DNA of 64,000 nucleotides from Caenimonas sedimenti (GTDB lineage Bacteria > Pseudomonadota > Gammaproteobacteria > Burkholderiales > Burkholderiaceae_C): positions 1 through 64,000 of the forward strand of contig NZ_VOBQ01000007.1 in the NCBI RefSeq assembly GCF_007833165.1, given 5' to 3'. Numbering within the stretch: the stretch's first letter is position 1; the number at the start of each line of letters is the position of its first letter. A model generated the notes under the pieces. That model did no database searches, was not told the origin of the DNA, and saw only the letters and a program-made list of their open reading frames with translations. This document shows positions 24,443 through 33,600 of the stretch, piece after piece. Made by a program: the position numbers and the translations under genes.

Positions 24443-25220
24443 GCGCCGCCAGCGCACGCAGCGCCTCCAGCACGACCTCAGGCTGCGTGAGTTGCGGGAA
24501 ATGCCCGCTCTCGTGCGCGATCACCTGTTCCCCATGCGGTGAGAGCCGCGCGAGCTCCTGCTGGTGGGCGCGCCGCGCGCCGACGGCGGCGGGCGACATC
24601 AGCCACGCCGGCGGCGCCTTGCCGCCGGTGATGACGCGCACGGGAACATCGGGAAACGGCCCCGCCACCTCGATCTCGCGCACCGTGTCGTCCACGCATT
24701 CGAGTTCGGCGTGCACGTTCGGCTTGAACAGCAGCTGCGGCAGCGAGATCACCTTGCCCAGCGCGCGCACCAGCTGCGTCTCGTGCGTGCGCAGCACGGC
24801 GCGGTCGCGCGGATGCGTGGCCTCCACGAACAACACGGCAGTCACTTCGCCGGGATGCAGGCGCGCGAACAGGTTCGCGTAGAGCCCTCCCAGCGAGTGC
24901 GCCACCAGGATGTAGGGTGGCGCGAGACCCGCATAACCCAGCAGCTCACGCAATGAGGCGACCACGACCGTGCCCGTCTGCTTCTGCTTCGGCGGGTCGC
25001 TGCCTTGCATGCCGAAGCGGTTCCATCCGAAGACCGTCCCGCACTGCTCGATCTCCGGATAGAGCGCACGCCAGCCTTCCAGGCTGACGCCCGCGCCGTT
25101 GAACAGCAGGATGGTCGCAGGTCCGCTGCCGGACAGGAGGTAGCTCAGGCGCCCCTGGCGCGTCTGCACGGCCTGGATCGGCGGCAGCGCGCCGAGGCGT
25201 GCGGGGAGCCAGCCGGGCAT
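24414..25220 (-). CDS. Alpha/beta hydrolase
   Basis: 268 aa. The oxyanion strand is TILLFNGAGVSLEGW, the nucleophile elbow LVAHSLGGLYANLFA (G/H-x-S-x-G), and the C-terminal His is in IAHESGHFPQLTQPEVV; the acid is likely in the strand before VRVITGGK. Family members are esterases, lipases or C-C hydrolases, and the sequence does not choose. No export signal. The small zinc-ribbon gene lies 6 bp upstream on the same strand. Confidence 0.85.
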   Translation of the reverse strand: MPGWLPARLGALPPIQAVQTRQGRLSYLLSGSGPATILLFNGAGVSLEGWRALYPEIEQCGTVFGWNRFGMQGSDPPKQKQTGTVVVASLRELLGYAGLAPPYILVAHSLGGLYANLFARLHPGEVTAVLFVEATHPRDRAVLRTHETQLVRALGKVISLPQLLFKPNVHAELECVDDTVREIEVAGPFPDVPVRVITGGKAPPAWLMSPAAVGARRAHQQELARLSPHGEQVIAHESGHFPQLTQPEVVLEALRALAALTPTRAPVT

Positions 25221-25226
25221 CCGGCG

Positions 25227-25565
25227 TCAGGCGCCGCCGATGCCCACGGTGACGCGCCCGGTGCCCGCGCATTCGGGGCAGGACGACGCGCCGAGGCGCC
25301 CGCTGCCGCCGCAACGCGGGCAAACGTCCTCGCCGGTTCCTGCGGTTCCTTCGGGCGCTTCGTCGCCGGGCCGCATCGGCGGCTGTGCCGCCGAGGGCTG
25401 CCCTGGCGCCTGGCCCGCGGGCTGGTCGGAGCGGCCCGGCGCGCCGGCGAGATCGATCGACGCACCGGGGTCTTCCTCGCCGGCCACGGACTGGGCCAGG
25501 TCCAGCGGCTCTTCTGCACGCACCGCGGGACTGGAAACGGACGGACGATCTTGCTTGGCGGCCAT
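25227..25565 (-). CDS. Small protein with DnaJ-type zinc-ribbon CxxCxGxG repeats
   Basis: 112 aa from ATG 25565, chosen because AAGGAG lies 8 bp upstream; a start at 25601 has no such site. The first ~75 residues are low complexity (Pro, Ala, Glu, Gln). The C-terminus has CPRCGGSGRLGASSC and CPECAGTGRV, two CxxCxGxG units of the DnaJ zinc-finger type, enough to bind one zinc. Partner proteins are unknown. It is followed closely by the hydrolase gene. Confidence 0.7.
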   Translation of the reverse strand: MAAKQDRPSVSSPAVRAEEPLDLAQSVAGEEDPGASIDLAGAPGRSDQPAGQAPGQPSAAQPPMRPGDEAPEGTAGTGEDVCPRCGGSGRLGASSCPECAGTGRVTVGIGGA

Positions 25566-25625
25566 GGCAATGCTCCTTGGCGCCATGCTAGGTCGCCGCA
25601 ACTTGGGCTCGCGTAGGACGGCGCC

Positions 25626-26420
25626 TCAGCGCCCTTGCCAGACCGGTGGCCGCTTCTTCATGAAGGCTTGCACACCCTCCCGGAAATCCTCGCTGTCGTA
25701 GGCGCGGCGGATGAGGTCATCCACATCCGGCACGCCGCTGTGCAGGAGCCGGTTGAGCGTTTCCTTGCTGACGCGCTGCGTGATGGGCGCCAGGCTGGCC
25801 ACACGGTCGCACACGCTTTTGGCGGCGGCCTCCAGGTCCTGGGGCGCCACGACCTGCAGCAGGTAACCGGAGGCCAGCAACTCTTCGGCGTTGAGCAGGT
25901 CCCCCAGCAGCAGCATCCGCTGGGCCATGGGCCGTCCGACGGCAGCGACGAGGCGGGTGACGTTGGCCGATGACAGGCAGTTGCCCAGCGTGCGCGCGAT
26001 CGGCACACCGAAGCGCGACCCGGGCGTGGCGATCCGGAAGTCGCAGGCGGTGGCGATGGCAAAGCCGCCGCCGACCGCCGCGCCCTGCACCACCGCCAGC
26101 GTCGGCATGGGCAGCGTCTCGACCAGTTCGACCACCGTGTCGATGCGCTTCTCGTAGGCGACCCCATGGTCGCCCGAGGTGAAGGCCTGGAACTGCGGGA
26201 TGTCCGTCCCGGAAACGAAGGCGGCCCCGCCCGCGCCCTGGAAGCGGACAGCCCGCACGCTCTCGTCCTCGTGCAACTGGCGGCAGATGGCCTCGAGCTG
26301 CTCGTACATCGCCCACGTCATCGCGTTGCGCGAATCGGGGCGGTCGAAGGTGACGGATGCGATGCCGTCCGCGATGCGCAGGTGCACGGCACCCACGAAG
26401 ATCCCTTGTGTGTTCAGCAC
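25626..26420 (-). CDS. Enoyl-CoA hydratase/isomerase family protein
   Basis: Crotonase-fold enzyme, 264 aa from GTG 26420. Signatures are VTFDRPDSRNAMTWAMYEQLEA, RFQGAGGAAFVSGTDIPQF (oxyanion hole), and VQGAAVGGGFAIATACDFRIATPGSRFGVPIARTLG. The position of one catalytic Glu of classical hydratases (GGG-x-E) is not kept (GGGFAIATACDF), so isomerase, hydrolase or lyase chemistry is possible. The GTG start overlaps the CaiB stop; last gene of a four-gene unit with a CoA-transferase, so its substrate is probably the CoA ester made there. Confidence 0.87.
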   Translation of the reverse strand: MLNTQGIFVGAVHLRIADGIASVTFDRPDSRNAMTWAMYEQLEAICRQLHEDESVRAVRFQGAGGAAFVSGTDIPQFQAFTSGDHGVAYEKRIDTVVELVETLPMPTLAVVQGAAVGGGFAIATACDFRIATPGSRFGVPIARTLGNCLSSANVTRLVAAVGRPMAQRMLLLGDLLNAEELLASGYLLQVVAPQDLEAAAKSVCDRVASLAPITQRVSKETLNRLLHSGVPDVDDLIRRAYDSEDFREGVQAFMKKRPPVWQGR

Positions 26421-27619
26421 GTTCCGAAAGCCCCCTGATTGCGCAGGCGCGCACGCGCTTCGGCGTCCATGCCTGCCTCCTCCAGCACTTCGTCGGTGTG
26501 TTCGCCCAGCAAAGGCGGGTGGCGCCGCACTTCCTGCGGCGTGCCGGAGAGCTTGACCGCGAAACCGATGTTGGGCACCTTGCCTTCCACCGGGTGGTCG
26601 ATCTCCATGCGCATGCCGCGCGCCTGCCCGTGTTCGCTGCCGAAGGCCTCCGGATAGCCCAGGATGGGGCCGGCCGGGATGCCATGGGCCAGCAGCTTCT
26701 CGACCCAGTGGTCCTTGGGATGCTGCCGGAACGTCCGCTCCAACGCCTCTTGCAGCTCCGCCCGGTGGGCCAGCCGCTGGGCGATCGTAGCGAAGCGGGG
26801 GTCGGCCAGCAACTCCTCGCGCCCCAGCAAGGTGCACAGTTGTTGCCAGAGCTTCTGGTTGTTGGCGCCCATCACGAAATACCCGTCGCTGCAGGCCATG
26901 GCCTGGTAGGGCGCGGTCATCTTGTTCGAGGTGCCCAACGGCTCCGGCCGCTTGCCCGTGCCCCAGTAGTCGCAGATGTCCCAGACCGAGAACGCCATCG
27001 CGGAGTCGAACAGGGACGCGTCGATGTACTGGCCCTGCCCCGTGTTCTTCACACCGATGTAGGCGGCGAGCGTCGCGTAGATCGCGAAGAGCGCGCAGCC
27101 GATGTCGGCCACCGGCACGCCGCATTTCACGGGCGGGCTATCGGGGTAGCCGGTGACGCTCATCACGCCGGACATGGCCTGCGCCATCAGGTCGAAACCG
27201 GGCCGGTCGGCCCAGGGGCCGGTCTGGCCGAAGCCCGAGATGCTGGTGTAGACCAGGCGCGGGTTGACCTCCTTCAGGACTTCGTAGCCAAGACCCAGGC
27301 GCCGCATCGCGCCGGGCCGGTAGTTCTCGATCAGGATGCCCGCGTCCTTGGCCAGGTGCAGCAGGACTTCCTTGCCCGCTTCGGTCTTCAAGTCCAGCGT
27401 GATGCTGCGCTTGTTGCGGTTCATGTTCAGGAAGCCGAGCGAGTCGGCGCCCTTCATCTTGAACCCCATGGAGCCACGCGTCTGATCGCCCGTGCCCGGC
27501 GGCTCGATCTTGATCACGTCCGCGCCCAGGTCGCCGAGCAGCATGGCGGCGTAGGGCCCGGCCATCACCTGCGAGATGTCGAGGACGCGGACGCCCTCCA
27601 GCGGGAGAGGTCGCGTCAA
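26414..27619 (-). CDS. CaiB/BaiF family CoA-transferase (type III)
   Basis: 401 aa. Type III CoA-transferases move CoA between a CoA thioester and a free acid through an enzyme aspartyl adduct. Hallmarks are GVRVLDISQVMAGPYAAMLLGDLGADVIKIE, FLNMNRNKRSITLDLK, ENYRPGAMRRLGLGYE, GPWADRPGFDLMAQAMSG and ADIGCALFAIYATLAA. The TTG start at 27619 overlaps the TctC stop (TTGA). A homologue in such clusters may use a dicarboxylate or 2-hydroxyacid; substrate not readable from sequence. Confidence 0.9.
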   Translation of the reverse strand: MTRPLPLEGVRVLDISQVMAGPYAAMLLGDLGADVIKIEPPGTGDQTRGSMGFKMKGADSLGFLNMNRNKRSITLDLKTEAGKEVLLHLAKDAGILIENYRPGAMRRLGLGYEVLKEVNPRLVYTSISGFGQTGPWADRPGFDLMAQAMSGVMSVTGYPDSPPVKCGVPVADIGCALFAIYATLAAYIGVKNTGQGQYIDASLFDSAMAFSVWDICDYWGTGKRPEPLGTSNKMTAPYQAMACSDGYFVMGANNQKLWQQLCTLLGREELLADPRFATIAQRLAHRAELQEALERTFRQHPKDHWVEKLLAHGIPAGPILGYPEAFGSEHGQARGMRMEIDHPVEGKVPNIGFAVKLSGTPQEVRRHPPLLGEHTDEVLEEAGMDAEARARLRNQGAFGTC

Positions 27620-28584
27620 ATTTCAACCTTGACGTTCGCGTCCTTGATCACTTTCGCCCACTTGGCCTGTTCGACCTTCATGAACTGCGCGAACTTCTCC
27701 GGCGTGCCGCCGCCGTCTTCGGCGCCCGAAGCTTCCAGCTTCTCCATCACGTCCGGCATGGCCAGCGCCTTGTTGACGTCCTCATTCATCCGCTTCGCCA
27801 TCGCCGCGGACATCTTGCCGGGGCCGACCAAGCCATACCAGGTGGTGGCTTCGAAGCCGGGGAAACCGGATTCGGCCATGGTGGGCACGTTGGGATAGGA
27901 CTTGGCCTTGTTCTGGCGCGTCTGCGCGATCGGATGGGCCTTGCCGTTCTTCACGTGTGGCGTCGCCGCCGTCATGGTGTCGAAGCTGTACTGGATCTGC
28001 CCGCCGATCAGGTCGACCAGCATCGGGCCCGAGCCCTTGTAGGGCACGTGGATCGCCTTCACGCCGGCCTGCAGCATGAACATCTCCAGCGCCAGGTGCT
28101 GCGCCGAGCCGTTGCCGGCGGAGCCGAAGCTCACCTTGCCGGGATTGGCCTTGCACAGGTCGACGATGTCCTTCACCGTCTTGGCGGGTTGGGCCAGGTT
28201 GCAGATCAGCAGGTTGGGCGTGACGCCCACCATCGCGATGGGCTGGAAGTCCTTCTCGGCGTCGTAGCCCAGCTTCTGCAGGCCCGGAACGATCGCGTGG
28301 CTGTTGATGTGCGCCATGTGCAGCACCGTGCCGTCACCCGGCTGCTTGGCGACGTAGTCGGCCGCAATGGTGCCGGACGCGCCCGCCTTGTTCTCGACGA
28401 TGACCTGGGTCTTCCACATGTCGCCCAGCTTCTGGCCGATGACGCGCGCCAGGATGTCGGTGCCGCCGCCGGGGGCGAAGCCCACAATGATGCGGACCGG
28501 GCCGGTGGGGAGGTTCTGGGCGCGGAGCATGGGGACCGCGAGGGTCGCGGCGGCGCCGGCAATGAGGGTTCTGCGTTGCAGCAT
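27616..28584 (-). CDS. Bug/TctC family tripartite tricarboxylate transporter substrate-binding protein
   Basis: 322 aa with a twin-Arg-like or Sec signal peptide (MLQRRTLIAGAAATLAVPMLRA). Bug motifs are VRIIVGFAPGGGTDILARVIG, VENKAGASGTIAADYVAK, MAHINSHAIVPGLQKL, and VPYKGSGPMLVDLIGGQIQYSFD. Captures organic acids in the periplasm. No TctA/TctB membrane partners are adjacent, as is usual for the many orphan Bug proteins in Burkholderiales. Part of the aminotransferase-tctC-CaiB-hydratase unit. Confidence 0.93.
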   Translation of the reverse strand: MLQRRTLIAGAAATLAVPMLRAQNLPTGPVRIIVGFAPGGGTDILARVIGQKLGDMWKTQVIVENKAGASGTIAADYVAKQPGDGTVLHMAHINSHAIVPGLQKLGYDAEKDFQPIAMVGVTPNLLICNLAQPAKTVKDIVDLCKANPGKVSFGSAGNGSAQHLALEMFMLQAGVKAIHVPYKGSGPMLVDLIGGQIQYSFDTMTAATPHVKNGKAHPIAQTRQNKAKSYPNVPTMAESGFPGFEATTWYGLVGPGKMSAAMAKRMNEDVNKALAMPDVMEKLEASGAEDGGGTPEKFAQFMKVEQAKWAKVIKDANVKVEI

Positions 28585-28645
28585 GCTTTTGTCTCCTGTA
28601 AGAACACAAGGACGCGTGTGCCGAAGGCACCGCGTGATCGTCTGT

Positions 28646-29875
28646 TTAAGCCGCTTTTTGCAGCGCGACAGGCGCGGGATGCCCCGCGAAATAATCCATG
28701 GCGGCCTGCACCCCCGACCCAGCGAGCTTCACGCCCGCGAGCTTGAGGCCCATCTCGCAACCCGACAAGGCCGCCATCAGCGTGAGGTCGTTGCAGTCGC
28801 CCAGATGGCCGATGCGGAACATGCGGCCCTTGACCTTGCCGAGGCCCGTGCCCAGCGACAGGTCGAAGCGCTCATAGATCAGCTTGCGCACCGCGTCCGC
28901 ATCCACGCCCTCGGGCGTGATCACGCCGGTGAGCACTGGCGAGTAGCTGGCGGCTTCATTGCACTGGATCTCCAGGCCCCAGGCCCGGACCCCGGCGCGC
29001 ACGCCCTCGCCCCAGCGGCGGTGCCGGGCGAACGTGCCTTCGAGGCCGCCGAAGGCGGGCTCCAGCAGCATGTCGCAAGCCTCGGCCAGGCCGTACAACA
29101 GGTTGGTGTTGGGGGTGTAGGGCCAATAGCCCGACTTGTTCATCTCGACGATCTCGTCCCAGGCCCAGAACGCCTTGGGCAGTTTCGCGGACTTGCTCGC
29201 TTCCAGCGCCTTCGGCGCCAAGGCGTTGAAGCTGATGCCCGGGGGCAGCATCAGGCCCTTCTGGGACCCGCTGACGGTGACGTCCACGCCCCATTCGTCG
29301 TGCTTGTATTCGGCCGATGCCAGGCCGGAGATGCTGTCCACCATCAGCAGCGCGGGATGCTTCGCCGCATCGATCGCCTTGCGCACCGCGAGGATGTTGC
29401 TGGTGGCGCCGGTCGACGTTTCGTTGTGCACCACGCACACGGCCTTGATCGCGTGCTCCTTGTCGGCCTTCAGCCGTTCCTCGATCAGGTGCGCCTGCAC
29501 GCCCTTGCGCCAGCCCTCGACACCGGGCAGGCCCAGGAACTCCGTCTTCACGCCCAGCCGCGAAGCGAGCTTCTGCCACAACGCCGCGAAGTGGCCCGTT
29601 TCGTACATCAGGACGAGGTCGCCCGGGCTCAGCGTATTGGCCAGCGCCGCTTCCCACGCGCCCGTGCCGGACGCCGGATAGATCACCACCGGATGCTTCG
29701 TCTGGAAGATCTGCTGGATGCCCTTCAGGACGCGCAGGCCCAGCGCACCGAACTCCGGACCGCGATGGTCGATGGTCGGCAGGCTCATCGCGCGCAGGAT
29801 CCGGTCGGGCACTGGCGAGGGCCCCGGGATCTGCAGGAAGTGGCGGCCGGTGGGATGAAAGTCGAGCGTCAGCAT
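28646..29875 (-). CDS. Class V aminotransferase, serine/alanine-glyoxylate type
   Basis: 409 aa PLP enzyme, fold type I. Motifs are FLQIPGPSPVPDRILRAM, IDHRGPEF, PASGTGAWEAALANTL, VVHNETSTG, MVDSISGLAS and the PLP lysine in VSGSQKGLMLPPG. This family transfers amino groups to glyoxylate. I use ATG 29875 because an upstream ATG at 29896 would put an operator-like site inside the gene. First gene of the minus-strand unit, divergent from the GntR regulator; a TctC gene follows after 61 bp. Confidence 0.9.
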   Translation of the reverse strand: MLTLDFHPTGRHFLQIPGPSPVPDRILRAMSLPTIDHRGPEFGALGLRVLKGIQQIFQTKHPVVIYPASGTGAWEAALANTLSPGDLVLMYETGHFAALWQKLASRLGVKTEFLGLPGVEGWRKGVQAHLIEERLKADKEHAIKAVCVVHNETSTGATSNILAVRKAIDAAKHPALLMVDSISGLASAEYKHDEWGVDVTVSGSQKGLMLPPGISFNALAPKALEASKSAKLPKAFWAWDEIVEMNKSGYWPYTPNTNLLYGLAEACDMLLEPAFGGLEGTFARHRRWGEGVRAGVRAWGLEIQCNEAASYSPVLTGVITPEGVDADAVRKLIYERFDLSLGTGLGKVKGRMFRIGHLGDCNDLTLMAALSGCEMGLKLAGVKLAGSGVQAAMDYFAGHPAPVALQKAA

Positions 29876-29885
29876 GCGGCGGATT

Positions 29886-29897
29886 TTTGCATACAAA
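29886..29897. promoter_or_regulatory. GntR operator candidate 1
   Basis: TTTGCATACAAA, an imperfect 12-bp palindrome (10 of 12 positions match its reverse complement). It lies 11 bp upstream of the aminotransferase start in the divergent intergenic region; the same 12-mer recurs 65 bp away. Consistent with autoregulation and control of the divergent unit by the GntR protein. Confidence 0.7.
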
Positions 29898-29950
29898 ATT
29901 CTGTTGTCAAGAGCCCTGCTCTGCAGGAAGCTTCTTTACAGCCCCACGCA

Positions 29951-29962
29951 TTTGCATACAAA
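29951..29962. promoter_or_regulatory. GntR operator candidate 2
   Basis: The second exact copy of TTTGCATACAAA ends 8 bp before the GntR ATG. The two sites share extended flanks (AAAAT after the core) and are 65 bp apart centre to centre, close to six helical turns, so both may face the same side of the DNA. Confidence 0.7.
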
Positions 29963-29970
29963 ATGCTCGC

Positions 29971-30657
29971 ATGACCGCGGAAGTGATCTCCATCCCTCGC
30001 GCCGCCCTCCATGAGCAGGTCGCGCAGCGCCTGCGCCAGATGCTGGTGGAAAGCCGCATCCCGCCGGGTGCGAAGTTGAATGAGCGCGAGCTCTCCGAAC
30101 TGCTGCAGGTTTCTCGCACGCCCCTGCGCGAAGCCATCAAGATGCTCGCGGCCGAGGGGCTGGTGGAACTCCTGCCCAACCGCGGCGCCATCGCCGTTTC
30201 GCTGAACGAGGCGGACATCCTGCATACCTTCGAAGTGATGGCGGGGCTGGAGGGGCAGTCGGGCGAATTGGCGGCGCAGCGCATCACCGAGGACGAACTG
30301 GCCGAGATCCAGGCCATGCACTTCGAGATGCTGGCGGCCTACACCCGGCGCGACCTGTCGACTTACTACACCCTCAACGCACGCATCCACCGTGCCATCA
30401 ACGCGGCGGCCAAGAACCCGGTGCTCGGTGCCGTCTACAACCAGGTCAATGCGCGGCTGCAGGCCTTGCGCTTCCGCTCCAACCAGGACGGCGCCAAGTG
30501 GAAGCGGGCCGTGAAGGAGCACGAGCAGATGATCCTGGCGCTCGCGGCGCGCGATCCGGTGGCCATGCGGGGCGTCCTGATCACCCACCTGCACAACAAG
30601 CGCGACGTGGTGCTGGAGCAACTGCGCAAGCCGGCGATCGCGAAGGCGGGCCGATGA
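29971..30657 (+). CDS. GntR family (FadR subfamily) regulator
   Basis: 228 aa. The winged helix is at about residues 11-75 (LHEQVAQRLRQMLVESRIPPGAKLNERELSELLQVSRTPLREAIKMLAAEGLVELLPNRGAIAVS). The FCD effector domain follows (EVMAGLEGQSGELAAQRI, NARIHRAINAAAKNPVL, KEHEQMILALAARDP), with Asp/His positions that bind a metal and a carboxylic acid in FCD proteins. The start at 29971 is just after operator 2. The stop overlaps the dehydrogenase start (ATGA). A carboxylate or hydroxyacid effector is likely. Confidence 0.9.
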   Translation: MTAEVISIPRAALHEQVAQRLRQMLVESRIPPGAKLNERELSELLQVSRTPLREAIKMLAAEGLVELLPNRGAIAVSLNEADILHTFEVMAGLEGQSGELAAQRITEDELAEIQAMHFEMLAAYTRRDLSTYYTLNARIHRAINAAAKNPVLGAVYNQVNARLQALRFRSNQDGAKWKRAVKEHEQMILALAARDPVAMRGVLITHLHNKRDVVLEQLRKPAIAKAGR

Positions 30658-33600
30658 ACGCCCCCTTGCCGGTCCAGGTGACGCGCGAAACCGCCGCCTC
30701 GGCGTACGAGCGCGTCGCGACCACCAGCAACGAGGTGGCCGGGCGCCTGGCGCAGCGCCTGGCCGCCGAAACGCGGGGCGAGGTCCTGTTCTCGCCTGCC
30801 GATTGCGGCCGCTACGCCACCGATGCTTCCATCTACCAGGTGACACCGGTCGGCGTGTTCGTGCCGCGCAGCACCGAGGACGTGCGGATCGCGCTCGACA
30901 TCTGCCGTGACCTGAAGGTGCCCATCGTGCCGCGCGGCGGCGGCACCAGCCAATGCGGCCAGACCGTCGGCGCTGGCCTGGTCATCGATTTTTCCAAGCA
31001 CGTGCGCAACGTGCTGGACACCGACTCGGCGGGACGCTCAGTCACGGTGGAGCCGGGCATCGTGCTGGACCATCTGAACGCCCACTTGAAGCCGCTGGGC
31101 CTGTGGTACCCCGTCGACGTCTCGACCGCCGCGCAGGCCACGCTGGGCGGGATGGCCGGCAACAACTCGTGCGGCAGCCGCAGCATCGCCTACGGCAACA
31201 TGGTGCACAACGTGCTCGGCGCCGAGGCCTGGACCACCGATGGCGCCCTGCACCACTTCCGCCGTTTTGATGAGAGCACGGGCGCGGCACGCATGCTCGG
31301 CGAGCGCGTTCGCCAACTGGCCATGACGCTGACGCCGGAGATCGAGAAGCGCTGGCCCAAGGTGCTGCGCCGCGTCGGCGGCTACAACCTGGACGTCTTC
31401 CACAACCAGAACGAACGCCCCTACACCACGGACGGCAGCGTCAACCTGGCGCACCTGCTGGTGGGCAGCGAGGGCACGCTGGGCCTGACCAGGAGCCTGA
31501 CCCTGCGGCTGGCCGAATTGCCGCGCGCCAAGGTGTTGGGTGTCGTGAACTTCCCCACCTTCTACAAGGCGATGGATTCCGCCCAGCACATCGTCAAGGG
31601 TGTGGGCAGTGACGGGACGCTCACCGCGGTCGAGCTCGTCGATCGCACGATGATCGAGCTGGCGCTGCAGAACCCGGCCTTCGCGCCCACGGTGCGCGCC
31701 GCGCTGATCGGCAAGCCGGACGCCCTGCTCCTGGTGGAGTTCGCCGGCGCCGACAAGCCGATGCTGCTGAACAAGCTGAAGCAGTTGCAGGAGCTGATGG
31801 GCGACCTGGGGCTGCCGGGCTCGGTGATCCTGATGCCCGACGACGTGCCGCAGAAGGCCTTGTGGGAAGTGCGCAAGGCGGGCCTCAACATCATGATGAG
31901 CCTCAAGGGCGACGGCAAGCCGGTGAGCTTCATCGAGGACTGCGCCGTGCCGCTGGAACACCTGGCGGAATACACCGACGCGCTCACGCAGGTGTTCCGC
32001 AAGCACGGCACTCGCGGCACCTGGTATGCGCATGCCTCGGTGGGCACGCTGCACGTGCGGCCCATCCTCGACATGCGCACCGACGGCGCGCCGCGCATGC
32101 GGCACATCGCCGAGGAAGCTTCGGCGCTGGTGCGCAAGTACAAGGGCGCCTACAGCGGCGAGCACGGCGACGGCCTGTGCCGCGGCGAATGGATCCAGTG
32201 GCAGTTCGGCCCGCGCATCAACGACGGTTTCCGCGAGATGAAGCGGCTGTTCGACCCGCTGAACCTGCTGTGCCCGCAGCGGATGGTGGACACGCCGCGC
32301 ATGGACGACACGCGGCTGATGCGCTTCCCGCCGGGCTATCGCGTCATCCCCCTGAAGACCGCGCTGGACTGGACACCCTGGGACGTGCAGAACGATCCCG
32401 CGACCGAGAAGACCACGGCGCCGGGCACCGGCGGTGATCCCGCCCAAGGGTTCGCCAAGGCCGTGGAGATGTGCAACAACAACGGCCACTGCCGCAAGTT
32501 CGACGCCGGCACCATGTGCCCCAGCTACCGCGTGACGCGCGACGAGCAGCACCTGACGCGCGGCCGCGCCAACACGCTGCGCCTCGCGCTGAGCGGCCAG
32601 CTGGGGCCCGACGGCCTGGCCAGCGAAGCGGTGCGCGACGCGCTCGACCTGTGCGTCAGCTGCAAGGGCTGCAAGCGCGACTGCCCAACCGGCGTGGACA
32701 TGGCGCGCATGAAGATCGAGTTCCTGCAGGCCGACCGGAAGAAGAACGGCTGGTCGCTGAAGGACAAGCTGGTCGCCCGCCTGCCGGAGTACGCGCCGCT
32801 GGCCAGCCGCTTCGCGGGCCTGCTCAACCTGCGCAACCGCAGCGCGCTGCTGGCCTTGCTGGGCGAAAGGCTCTTCGGCTTCGCGCGGCAGCGGCCGCTG
32901 CCGCAGTGGCGGAGCCGGCATTTCTTCAACGGCACACCGCAGGGCGCGACGCGCGAACAGGTGCTGGCCTCGGCCCGGCCGGTCGTGCTGTTCGTCGACA
33001 CCTTCAACGGCTTCTTCGAATCGGCCAACGCGCAAGCGGCGTTGCAGGTGCTGCAAGCCGCCGGCTACACCGTGCACATCGCCGCCAAGGAAAAACCGGA
33101 CGGCAAGCACCTGTGCTGCGGCCGCACCTACCTGGCCAGCGGCATGGTGGACGACGCGAAGGCGAAGGCCGGCGAGCTGTTGCAGGCATTTCAGCCCTTC
33201 GTGGAGCGCGGCATGCCCATCGTGGGGCTGGAGCCTTCGTGCCTGCTGACGCTGCGCGACGAGATGACGGTCATGGGCCTGGGCGCACCGGCGCAAGCGC
33301 TGGCCCGGCAAGCCGTCCTGTTCGAGGAGTTCCTGGCGCGCGAAGCGGCGGCCGGCCGGCTGGAGCAGCTCAAGGCGCGCCTGAAACCGCTGACCAAGGA
33401 CCAGCCGCTGCTCGTGCATGGCCACTGCCACCAGAAGGCCTTCGACGCGGTCTCGCCCGTGCTCGAAGTCCTGAAGTTGATTCCCGGCGCCCAGCCCCGG
33501 CTGATCGAAAGCAGTTGCTGCGGCATGGCAGGCAGCTTCGGCTATGAAGCAAAGCACCATGCGGTGTCGATGCAGATGGCGGAGCTGAGCCTGCTGCCCG

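Noticed and set aside
29876..29896. Longer aminotransferase start at 29896
   Set aside because: The added residues (MYAKIRR) would be encoded by the operator-like palindrome; ATG 29875 fits the family N-terminus.
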